The position numbers and the translations under genes were made by a program. From positions 4,801,195 to 4,865,194 of the forward strand of contig NW_003101681.1 in NCBI RefSeq assembly GCF_000003855.2: 64,000 nucleotides of DNA, given 5' to 3'. Origin of the DNA: Blastomyces gilchristii SLH14081. Lineage: Eukaryota > Ascomycota > Eurotiomycetes > Onygenales > Ajellomycetaceae. Below the pieces are notes generated by a model, which worked only from the letters and a program-made list of their open reading frames with translations, was not told the DNA's origin and did no database searches. Each line of letters opens with the position of its first letter. Position 1 is the stretch's first letter. Positions 50,201-59,552 of this stretch are shown piece after piece.

Positions 50201-51277
50201 CATTATGATATCATTCAGGTCTAGAGAATTTGTGGTTCTTATTTTGGGGGGAGAGGGCAGCGCTTGATGTCGACACAGCTTCATCGCATATGGTCTATGG
50301 AAACCTAACCCATGGAGAAATCCCAAATTATTTCTCTGAGAATGAAATTATAGTTGAATGTAGCTACTTAGCAGGTTATCTATACGCCTGGGTAGGTAGG
50401 TGGTATGCATTCTTTGAAATCTACTACTCTGTATTCCTTCAACACAACATCAGATATGAGTAGAATATTAGAGATATAAGTATATTTTTTGAGCAGAGAA
50501 TATAGGAATATAGTAGTATCAAAAAGAATTTAAACATATTAAAGCTTTTAACTACCAATTTGAAAATCACTAGCAGATTTACATATCATTAAAATCTCAC
50601 TCATATCTAATGTTGTGTTGAAGATATTAATTTTCTTTAATATATATCTTTTATATGGTGAGCTCATACAAAGATACAAGTTGCATTCGTGGTGATAATA
50701 GCATTGTGGTGAGGCGCACAACCACAGAGATGGTGGGGGAAGCGTGTTCCCACACTCCTTTTGAGGCTTCTTCCGCCCATTTAAAAAATTGGGTCAGCTA
50801 CAACAATACTAATTTGGGAGAACTCACGGATATTGATCAGCAAAGGCCGGTATCCACAGCGGATGGGAGGAATTGAATTCATATAAAACGATTATTTGAG
50901 GGATGTCAAGTCATACTACCGCATAGTACTCATCTCCGACGGACGTTGCCAAAATGCCATCATAGAAAAGTATATGCATACATACTATGTACTCTCTTTA
51001 GGAGGGTACCAGGAAATATTAGCTAGAGCACTAATAACGACCATCCAAAACCCATGTACAGTACATGTACATCCGTACCCGGAGGAGGGTTGTGCTTGAA
51101 GTCAACAATCTATGTCAAAAGGATCGCCAAACCCGGTGAACAAGCTATCCAGTACAGACATATCGACATACGGGTACTCTTCACAGTTCGGCAAGGAGGG
51201 CCTGAATTATTACTTATTCCAGCCTCAATCTTCTCTAACATATCACTGCAATTCCCGAGGCAATTATCAGCGAGGTC
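50201..51277. other. AT-rich intergenic interval
   Basis: No supported gene. An AT-rich patch at about 50455-50655 contains near-inverted segments (CTTCAACACAACATCAGATATGAG at its left, CTCATATCTAATGTTGTGTTGAAG-like at its right), so it may be a small inverted-repeat element. Confidence 0.5.
50436..50624. mobile_element. Small inverted-repeat element (possible MITE)
   Basis: CTTCAACACAACATCAGATA at about 50438-50457 is complementary to TATCTAATGTTGTGTTGAAG at about 50604-50623 except for one base. The region between is AT-rich and unable to code. Length (about 185 bp) and long terminal inverted repeats fit a MITE or a foldback element. No target duplication was verified. Confidence 0.55.
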
Positions 51278-53107
51278 CTACGAGAAATCCCGCCTGGGGT
51301 GTTGTAGGGCATCAATCATATCCCTTGCAATCTTTAGTGGTGTGTTATTGTTATGCGCACTCGAGTTTCTGGATCTCAAAGCACTCCTCAATAAAAATGA
51401 CATTGCAGAGGTCAACGTAAACCCATTTGCCGGGATCCAGAATCCACGGCAATGAGACTCATCCAGCTCCTGCACAAAGTGGACAATATCCTCGGCCGCT
51501 CTCTGAGCCCGCAGGTAAAACGGGCAATCAAAAGTCTCCTCCACTGGTAATGGACCCCGATCTCGGTCCAGCTGAATCCGCCGCAGGAGAGGTTTCACGG
51601 CTAAATATGATAGGCGCAGATTTGCAGCGCCGGGGGCATCAAGGTGCGTTCCACGCATGACTGCTTTACGAATATCGTCGCTCAAAGTCTGCTCCCATTT
51701 TCCAAGTAGAAGCTTAGGGTTAGTGGCGGATATTTCGAACGGATCAGGAGAGCTCTTTGCAACGTGGTAAATGTACTCTCTAAGTAGCGACCTAATACAT
51801 CAGTGAGCGTGATGAGAGAAATAAAAACTGAAGTCGCAGCTATGCTGGATGGTGACGCGCCAGGGGGGCAGAGGCCCTCTGCATTTGGGATCGGAACATC
51901 ATGCTGCGCGCGATGGATCTGCATCGGGGTGCCATATGCCAAACTACACCTGTGATGAATTGTTAATTCGACCCCGTGAGGGCTGGAAGACACAGAAACA
52001 GGGTGAGAAAAGAGGCTCTCTCACCAACGATCATGTACAACAATCATCCGCCACATCCTAATCCGAAGTTTCTTCTCTGAGGTGGATATATTCCAACCGG
52101 ACGGATCCCGATGTAGGCCCAGCGCGTTGGAAAGCGCAACTGCCAAGCCAATCAATCCCCCATCGGCTAACATCGTGGTGCTTGGTCTGCCGCAAACATC
52201 AAGCATAAGGGCCATCACTGTGGACATTCCAGGAGGCAGAAACATTTCCGAATGGACCGCTTCGCACGACTGCGCCCAAATGAAGTTAACATCCGGGTAG
52301 CGTATGTTGCGAAATTTGGGCGAGTCATGCCAGTATACCAAGGCGCTCGCATATATGGTGGAGAGCGGTGCTAGGGAGATTTTCCGTTGATGATTCAAGT
52401 ATGTATATCTGAAAGATTCCTCATCGAGAATGGGGAGGCATATGTTTACCTTCGCGAAGAAACTAAAGTCAAATGAATGAAGCCTTATCAGCTTCCAACC
52501 TACCCACGGCTATTAAGATCATGGTCTGGCCGATACTCACAGATCTACCAGATCTTTTGCGTGTGGATCGATGAATTTTCGTTGGTGGAGCTATCCGAAC
52601 CAGTCATCTACCATTTGGCTCTGCAGTAGATGTCACATAGCTCTCCAAGATCTCGCTATCATCCGTCATGGTAGGGGAAACAATGTGGGAGCCTTTGTTT
52701 CCACCATCAGCAAATATACCCACGCATCTTGGCTACTCCTCCTCTCGACCATCGTGGTGGCCAGGAGACTGCGAAGCCGCATATTCCACGGGGAAGCTCG
52801 AGTGGATCTCCGTTCGACCAGCGTACGGAGAAGAGTTCTGATCCGCAGCATTTGCGCGGCTTGGATTATCCCTGAAACGCCTAGCCTTGGATAGCGATTT
52901 TCGTGTAGAATGTCTTGGCCTATGCAAGGAAATCTTGTGTTTTTGTTGCGGGAATAGACATTCAGTCTCATGTACCTTACACATGGCGCAGCTGTCCGCG
53001 GTATCCCTCGTGATACATTGTGACTTTCGTTTTCTGCAAGCAAGGCAGGCTGGATGGGAGTGTGATCGATAGGGCCTCCGCGCCGCTTTCGATCGGGCTT
53101 TGACCAC
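51278..53107 (-). CDS. Zn2Cys6 transcription factor (5' end unresolved, frame breaks)
   Basis: Nuclear regulator. The N-terminal region has a binuclear zinc cluster, CX2CX6CX8CX2CX6C, with basic RKRK between the second and third Cys (52958-53047). The middle holds the fungal transcription-factor homology domain, with LVDLFFAKVN and PILDEESF, then ALGLHRDPSGW and HDRWCSLAYG. Inferred introns on the minus strand: 52636-52591, 52540-52463 and 52024-51950, all GT-AG and frame-consistent. Two breaks remain: a TAG at 52733-52735 (a nonsense change from CAG or an unrecognised intron), and a two-base AG excess in a GAGAG context near 51775-51780, before EYIYHVAK-type sequence. No ATG lies in frame upstream of 53107 (the open frame starts with GTG), so a first exon is probably missing. 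Divergent to the aminotransferase gene, 356 bp apart, so it may regulate it. Confidence 0.7.
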
Positions 53108-53463
53108 TGAAGCCCCTATCCATAGTCATTGAGAGAATTGGTTAAACGGTCACGAAATAGAGCTCACGGATCAATTCGAGCACAGAAGGATCATAAAGTG
53201 CAAAAGCGATCCTGTATGTGGGGGAGGCGTTTGCCGCGGGCACAGTCGCGGAAAGAAGCTTTCGTCTTCCCCGCGGCCAAGAAAACGGTCTCCAGCTAGG
53301 AACTCTTATCTTGACCCCCCACCGCAGATAAATGTTAAATATCTTACCTATAACAACAGTATTCCTCCTGGAGTATATCACTTCCACTCGCCGCTACTAG
53401 TTTGTTGTCATTCTCCTCTCCCATATTTTCGCCGGCCGAAGTTGCGCTATCCACCTCTACAGC
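53108..53463. promoter_or_regulatory. Divergent promoter region with CCGCGG palindromes
   Basis: The only space between the divergent Zn2Cys6 regulator and the aminotransferase gene. It has two CCGCGG palindromes at 53234-53239 and 53271-53276, 37 bp apart, and GCCGGC at 53431. CGG triplets in inverted arrangement are the usual contacts of Zn2Cys6 proteins, so autoregulation plus control of the neighbour is plausible but unproven. The unresolved first exon of the regulator may also lie here. Confidence 0.4.
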
Positions 53464-54789
53464 ATGGCTGTCAACGCCCAGAGTTTCTGGGCCAGGGCCG
53501 ACAGACACCTGATGAGAACAGGTATCCCGTTTTCACCAGCTATAATAACCAAAGCCCAGGGTTCCAAACTCTACGATGCCGAGGGCAGGCAAATACTCGA
53601 TTTCACTTCTGGGCAAATGAGCTCGCTCCTGGGCCATTCGCACCCTGAGATTGTGCAAGTCATCCAGAAATATGCGGGGGAGCTTGACCACCTTCTAAGT
53701 AACATGGTCAGTCCACCCGTGGTTGATCTTGCCGAACGTCTTGGTCGTTTACTGCCACCGCCTCTTGAGAAGTCCTTTTTCTTGAGTACCGGGGGCGAAA
53801 CCATCGAAGCTGCGATTAAAATGGCCAAGACGTACACTGGCAAGTTTGAAATTGTCGCCTTCTCGGCAAGTTATCACGGCTTGACTCAAGGTGCAATATC
53901 GGCAACGTACTCAATGGGCAGAAAGCATGGAGGCCCTGTCATGCCCGGGCAACTCGCCTTCCCCGCCCCGTATGCATACCGCTCTATATTTAGGAAGGCC
54001 GACGGTTCGTACGACTGGGAGACGGAGATGAGCTACGGGTGGTCCTTGATCGACACGCAATCGGTGGGCTCACTCGCTGCCTTCGTGATGGAGCCTATTT
54101 TGTCCACGGGCGGAGTCCTGGATCTCCCCAATGGGTATCTCAAGCGGATGAGCATCGAGTGTAAAAAGCGTGGAATGCTTCTGATCATGGATGAGGCACA
54201 GACAGGCGTTGGTCGGACAGGTCAGATATTCGCCTTCCAACATCACGATGGGGTGGTTCCTGATATTTTATGTCTGTCGAAGACGCTGGGTTGCGGTCTA
54301 CCTCTATCCTCCGTTAGCACCACTGCTGAGATTGAGCGAGGCTGCAACGAAGCTGGCTTCATGTGGCTCACAACACACTATAACGACCCTTTAGCCGCCG
54401 CCGTTGGCAACAAGGTCCTGGAAATAGTCGAGCGAGACAACATCTGCCAGCGTGCATCCGCCCGTGGTGAGCAGTTATTCAACGGCCTCCTCGCTCTCCA
54501 GAAGAAATATTGGTGCATTGGCGACGTCCGTGGCCGTGGTCTTCTCCTAGGGATAGAGATAATCTCCGACCCCGAGACGAAAGCGCCAGCTCCTGCCCTG
54601 GGCCAAATTGTTTCAGATCGAGCTTTGGCTCGCGGATTGTCGTGCAATATCATCGCATTTCCGGGGATGGGTGATGTGTTCCGTTTGGCGCCTCCCGTGA
54701 CTGTGACTGCTGAGGAAATTGAGGAGGGGCTTCAGATCCTGGATGAGGCTTTCGCGTTCGCGGTAATGAAGCATGGTTTGGGCATCTGA
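53464..54789 (+). CDS. 2,2-dialkylglycine decarboxylase-like class III aminotransferase
   Basis: A 441-residue intronless PLP enzyme of fold type I, class III. The sequence follows bacterial 2,2-dialkylglycine decarboxylase closely: DFTSGQMSSLLGHSHPEIV (46-64), LSTGGETIEAAIKMAK (107-122), SYHGLT (136-141), DEAQTGVGRTG (243-253) with the cofactor Asp243, and SKTLGCGLP with the Schiff-base Lys273. GDVRGRGLLLGIEI follows, and a C-terminal FRLAPP with the carboxylate-binding Arg407. That enzyme decarboxylates 2-aminoisobutyrate or isovaline to a ketone with pyruvate as amino acceptor, giving alanine. Tyr137 stands where a tryptophan stacks on the cofactor in the bacterial enzyme. Substrate is therefore likely, not proven; other class III aminotransferases are possible. 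The frame is intact, with no sign of decay. Probably cytosolic, as no targeting peptide is seen. Confidence 0.85.
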   Translation: MAVNAQSFWARADRHLMRTGIPFSPAIITKAQGSKLYDAEGRQILDFTSGQMSSLLGHSHPEIVQVIQKYAGELDHLLSNMVSPPVVDLAERLGRLLPPPLEKSFFLSTGGETIEAAIKMAKTYTGKFEIVAFSASYHGLTQGAISATYSMGRKHGGPVMPGQLAFPAPYAYRSIFRKADGSYDWETEMSYGWSLIDTQSVGSLAAFVMEPILSTGGVLDLPNGYLKRMSIECKKRGMLLIMDEAQTGVGRTGQIFAFQHHDGVVPDILCLSKTLGCGLPLSSVSTTAEIERGCNEAGFMWLTTHYNDPLAAAVGNKVLEIVERDNICQRASARGEQLFNGLLALQKKYWCIGDVRGRGLLLGIEIISDPETKAPAPALGQIVSDRALARGLSCNIIAFPGMGDVFRLAPPVTVTAEEIEEGLQILDEAFAFAVMKHGLGI

Positions 54790-55477
54790 TTGTGAACCTG
54801 AGTTTTGCGCTGTTGCTTTTTGCGGAGATGGCAAAATTCGATACCCTCTTATTGATCAATCTACTTGCTCCTTTCCGCGCATTTGAGTCATCGCTCTATA
54901 TCAATCTCCAGAGCGATTTTGATATGATCTTAGGCAAGTCTATTTCTGCTCTCTGGCCCCTTTTGGGATCAGCTCAAGCCAATCGCAGTTTTTCAATTGT
55001 TCAATTACCCCTGAATCACGTGCTTCTCTCATCTGCTCCTGTCCAAAGCCAGAATGTCTGAATAAAGTAAATCCTGAATCCAAATAACGATCAAGACTCG
55101 ATTCTTGCTCCCTATTTTGCGATGGTTACCATATACCGAGTATTGGGATGTAAATCTTCGAGCAGGCCAGGGGAACGGAACTCCAACTGTTTTGCACCAG
55201 GCGTTAACAGAGCCATATCAGGGTAACCTACGGCAGCTAATGAAGAATATCCAAGTCCCCATTTTACGAGCCTTTCATCAACGACTTTTCTTCCTAATAG
55301 CCTCGAGCTTAGCACGACAGGCTGAGATCGTGACATACTCCTTACAAGTTCGCAGGTGAATGCAACGAGAAAATATCGCGTGGCGAGGACTCCGTTAATT
55401 GTCTAGCCACCAACAACACTTTTTTTTATACTACAGCTAGCAAACCACCATCTCAGCCTCCTGATACATATCTAAAT
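54790..55477. other. Intergenic region
   Basis: 3' flank of the aminotransferase and promoter of the next gene. No coding sequence recognised. Confidence 0.5.
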
Positions 55478-56491
55478 ATGTCCAACCCGTTATCCAGCAA
55501 TGGCGGCAGCTGGCAGCCTCCACCGCTAATACCAATACACGCAGCAACACCACCACCACCACGGCCGCCGGTACCAGTGCCAGATCCTAACCTTGAAGAG
55601 CTAGAGTTGATGATGAACTGGTATAATATCGATATACACCCTTTCTCAACCAACCTCGAATACAAAGCCGTGTGGCAGAAGGCACTTCAGCAAGAATCCC
55701 TCACCCACCTGTTCCTGATGCATGGGATTCTAGCACTATCTGCCCTTGAACTTGGGCGCAGGAAAGGGTGCGATGCCACCAATGTCAATCAACGATCATA
55801 CACAGCCATCGCCCTTGGCCATTACTTGAGAGCTGTTGCCCTATCCCAGCCAGTATTAAAAAACATCAATGAGGAGAATTGCAAAGCCGTGTTTCTACTC
55901 CCAACTCTTCTTACCGCCTTTGCATTCGGGTCTCCACAACAAGCCTGGGATCTAGGGAATAGCCGCCACCCTATTGCTCGGTTTCACCTTGTTCTTCTTC
56001 TAGCAAGAGGGATGGGGCAGGTACAGTCTACCGCGATAGACAAGATGAAGGATGGCAAATTTGACACCCTTATTAAACCAGATAGCTACAGCCCCTGGCT
56101 ACCTGCTGACGCAAAAGCAGCACTATGTAACCTTCACCAGCTCAATGAGAACTGTGAACAATACAGCATCTCCGAGAAGAACATTTACAACACAACAATC
56201 AACCAGGTTGAGATCATGCTGGGGCAGATTCACGTGGCCGCGACAAGGCCCAATCCAGCAGTTATGTGGGCAACAGAGGTGCCACCACTGTACTTGGAGC
56301 TTATGAGGGCATATAAGCCCATGGCGCTTGTTGTCCTGGCTCATTACTGTGTTATTTTACACCATCTTAGGGGGATATGGTGGGTTGATGGATGGAGTGT
56401 CCCACTATTGCGGGCAGTATGGTTGTTGTTGGGTGATGAGTGGAGACAATCGCTTCGATGGGTGGTAGAGGTGACGGGATTTGTACCTTAG
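55478..56491 (+). CDS. Fungal transcription-factor-like protein without zinc cluster
   Basis: 337 residues from ATG 55478, intronless. After a proline-rich N-terminus (residues 15-40) comes LEELELMMNWYN and a region with WQKALQQESLTHLFLMHGILALSALELG, the pattern seen in the C-terminal effector domain of Upc2-like Zn2Cys6 regulators. The whole DNA-binding cluster is absent, and none is visible in the roughly 690 bp upstream. It could be an N-terminally truncated regulator, a cofactor that acts by dimerisation, or a decayed gene whose first exon was lost. The open frame itself is intact. The function is inferred from the domain only. Confidence 0.6.
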   Translation: MSNPLSSNGGSWQPPPLIPIHAATPPPPRPPVPVPDPNLEELELMMNWYNIDIHPFSTNLEYKAVWQKALQQESLTHLFLMHGILALSALELGRRKGCDATNVNQRSYTAIALGHYLRAVALSQPVLKNINEENCKAVFLLPTLLTAFAFGSPQQAWDLGNSRHPIARFHLVLLLARGMGQVQSTAIDKMKDGKFDTLIKPDSYSPWLPADAKAALCNLHQLNENCEQYSISEKNIYNTTINQVEIMLGQIHVAATRPNPAVMWATEVPPLYLELMRAYKPMALVVLAHYCVILHHLRGIWWVDGWSVPLLRAVWLLLGDEWRQSLRWVVEVTGFVP

Positions 56492-57351
56492 CAATGTCAG
56501 GCAGGTGTGGTTGTACTAAGGTGATAATTGAAGGCCGTTCGACATGCTGGGAAATATCGGCTTTGGAATGTCGCCGCCGAAAATGGAGAGTTGAAGCGCA
56601 ATTCTTTGCAAAAGCTACATCTTGTCTAGACGACTATTACAGGTTCAAGGTGGTCTTCAATGCCGCAGAAAGAAACATAAACTTCGTCATCCAAAAGAAG
56701 TAAAGTACTGTCCAGCTAGAAATCTCATCCTCTGTTGCTGAAATTTAGCTAACCAACTCCTTACCTCCTTAGAGTCCTTGCCCCGTTTGCTACCGTTCCT
56801 CATCGCTATGTATTCTTTGGCTGGGACAGACACAGGGCTGAATTGAAGGTTGCTCAGAGCAGAAGGGCGTCAATTGAACTAAATTTTATATTTCAATATA
56901 CCGAAGGAGAAACGTGGTAGTTCGCTAATCAATATTTTCTGTAAATCCCATGCACCTTGAGAACTATCGTAGCAATAAAAAAAAGCAGACTTATTACCAG
57001 TAGTTGTCAACAGCAAAGAGAGCTCAGTTCTACCTAGATATGAGGGACGCCCTTCGCGGCTCGGTAGTGTCCCGATATCCCCGCCTTTGACATCGCGACT
57101 GATAAAAGAGCCCACCTACAAATACGCCCCCACCGGCAACTCTTAAGTACTGGCGCGATAAGGTAAATTCTTCCGGAATGTTGTCACTTACATGTAAACA
57201 TCACGTTCCATATAAATGTTGCGCGGCTCTCGCTTTATTTCCGTCAAAGCGCAGAGAGCAAGGGGACCTGGGCCAACCCCGCATCGCGCCCCTTTAGAAG
57301 GAATATCCAGCATCAAAGGCGGCGGTGACAACGGTCAGGACAATCACCACT
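56492..57351. other. Intergenic region
   Basis: No coding region supported; short frames overlap randomly. It contains the promoter of the downstream dehydrogenase gene. Confidence 0.5.
57211..57217 (+). promoter_or_regulatory. TATA-like element of the dehydrogenase gene
   Basis: TATAAAT, 135 bp upstream of the ATG at 57352. Context only. Confidence 0.4.
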
Positions 57352-58634
57352 ATGACAACCATGACAACCAACCCCAAACCCTCCATCCTCTACGCTACAA
57401 GCCAATGGGAAAAATTCCAACAAAACTTCACAATAATCCCCCACACCTCCCGGTCCAAAGCCGAATTCATCCACGCCCTCCAACCAGGCGGTCCCTACTC
57501 CACCATAAACGGCACACTGCGTCCCGCGATCTCAAAACCACAAACCGACCTCCCGCTCCTAGACAAAGAACTCATCTCCCCACCTCCCCACGTCCTGCGA
57601 GATCATCGCGTCCGTCAACCACGGCTACGATGGCATTGACACTGACGAACTGGGGCGCAGGGGGATCTGGTACTGCAACGGCGCCGGCGCCGCAAATGAC
57701 TCGACAGCGGACATTGCGCTGTTTCTGATCCTCGCGGCGTTCCGGTACACAACGTTCAGCGAGGGAAGGTTGCGCGAGATGCGCGCGGCCAGCTACTTCA
57801 GTATGGAGGGGGATGTGTTGCCGTATGCGAACACACCGCGCAATCGCATCCTGGGCGTCGTGGGGATGGGAGGGATTGGGGGGGAGATTTCAGTCCGGGC
57901 GCGGGCGGAAGGGGGCCGATGTCGAGGGGTTGCTAGGTGGGGCGGTGTACCATCCCACGCTGAAGGGGATGTTGGCGGTGGCGGACTGTGTGGTGCTGGC
58001 GTGTCCGCATACGCTAGAGACGCATCATATTTTCAATCGGGAGACGTTTGCAGCCATGAAAAAGGGGGTGCGGCAGGTGCGTTGACGAGAATGCGCTAGC
58101 GGATGCGATTTGAGGATGGCACAGTGGCGGGGGCGGGGGGGGGGTTGGATGTTTACCGTGATGAGTGAGTGGGTTTATCATTTCTGGCTCTATTTCTTTC
58201 CTCTTTTTTTTTCTCTTTTGTTGCTACTGGTGCTGCTTCTATGACTAGTAACTATGAACTAGCATGAGAGGGATGAGGTTTACTGATCAGACTATATCCA
58301 GATATCCAGGCCGGTGGTCAACCCCAGATTGTTGGATAATATGAGGATAACATTGCTGCCGCATATGGGAGGCGCATGTGTTGATACCCACGAGGTAAGA
58401 AATTTCCCTCTCGCTGTCATACAACATATGTAAGATAGTAGTAGCAAACAAAGCAATCAAGATTGCTGCTCCCTGTCTAGGGCTGGCGATTCCAACAGCT
58501 GTGTAACATTCTTCAAAGCAACTGATAACTCACTGATGATCTTTCGTCCTTTTTTGCAGAATTTCGAGCGAATTGTCATGAACAATCTTGAGGCATACTT
58601 CCTCGGTGACGGCAAGCCAATTTACACCTGTTAA
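57352..58634 (+). pseudogene. D-2-hydroxyacid dehydrogenase, broken
   Basis: NAD(P)-dependent reductase of 2-ketoacids or 2-hydroxyacid oxidase (glyoxylate/hydroxypyruvate reductase type). Recognisable parts in order: an N-terminal catalytic half starting MTTMTTNPKPSILYA; ASVNHGYDGID (about 57608-57640) and NGAGAANDSTADIALFLIL (about 57675-57731); a Rossmann RILGVVGMGGIGGE (about 57847-57888); ADCVVLACPHTLET (about 57979-58020); and a C-terminal LLPHMGGACVDTHE. Two introns with GT-AG borders (58165-58309 and 58395-58559) still splice in frame to the last exon, which ends at 58634. Frame breaks: an extra C in the CCCC near 57573, a frameshift with a deletion after 57900 that removes part of the NAD-binding half, and another near 58072-58090 that removes the segment expected before DENALADA. 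This looks like true decay rather than a single sequencing error. Confidence 0.75.
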
Positions 58635-59552
58635 CCACGTCCAGGGATAGATCTTTTGAAATGAAAATAACATAGATTTATAAATCATTAGATTCAAACT
58701 TATTTTGATAACTAGTACGCAGTAGCCATCTCCTGCAGCTAGTGAGTTAGTTAAACCGGGGATAGCATCGGCGGGCAGAAAAAATTAACCTTAACTTACA
58801 GCGTTAAAGAGAAAGAAAGAAATGATGTCAAAAAGATTGATCCGAGTCGAACTTGTCAATATGTTATTATTATATTAGCAGCAGGCACGTTTTTCATCTC
58901 TCCTCCTGTAGCTAATTATTGTAGTTATCTATCTCATCCTTATTCAATATTTTCTTATATCACTACGTACCAATTCCCGGTAAGTTTGGAATTCTGCTCG
59001 TGGTTTAAGTGAACTTGCCACTCAAGGCTATCGCCGGTTCTCCAGGGTCGTTATTATTATTATTATTATCATTATTAACTTACTGTGTTCTCGACCGCTT
59101 GACCGCTGTGATTGCTGTAGGTACGGTGGAACATATCACATCCCATCTTCGATACACCAATTTTTTTTTATTACCTCTGAGGGTGTTGATTAATCCCGCT
59201 GCGATATAAATATATCTATTATACATTTTCTTTCGTGATTTGTTCTTTCCTGCATATGTAATCTGACATATTTTATTCTCTAGGTATAGATAGGAGGACC
59301 TGGAGCATTGTTCTCGGACCTGCTTGATATTATTGCAATCTTGATATACATATATCCCCCGCAGATTGGGCGGCGTTGATTTGATACAATCATCTAGAGC
59401 GGAATATTTATCCTCAAATTGCGGAGAGGAGCTAAAAAAGAAAGGCCGGGAGACAGTTCCGCCGCTCTCAAGAACACACCACCCACATATCAAGGGATAT
59501 CTCTCATTCTCCGCTTCAAGCTATCTGTCTATATACATCATCCCGCCAACTC
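58635..59552. other. Intergenic region
   Basis: Promoter side of the asparaginase gene; no coding sequence seen. It has a TTA trinucleotide microsatellite at about 59050-59078. Confidence 0.5.

Noticed and set aside
57216..57728. 170-codon proline/threonine-rich open frame.
   Set aside because: It is an off-frame shadow of the broken D-2-hydroxyacid dehydrogenase.
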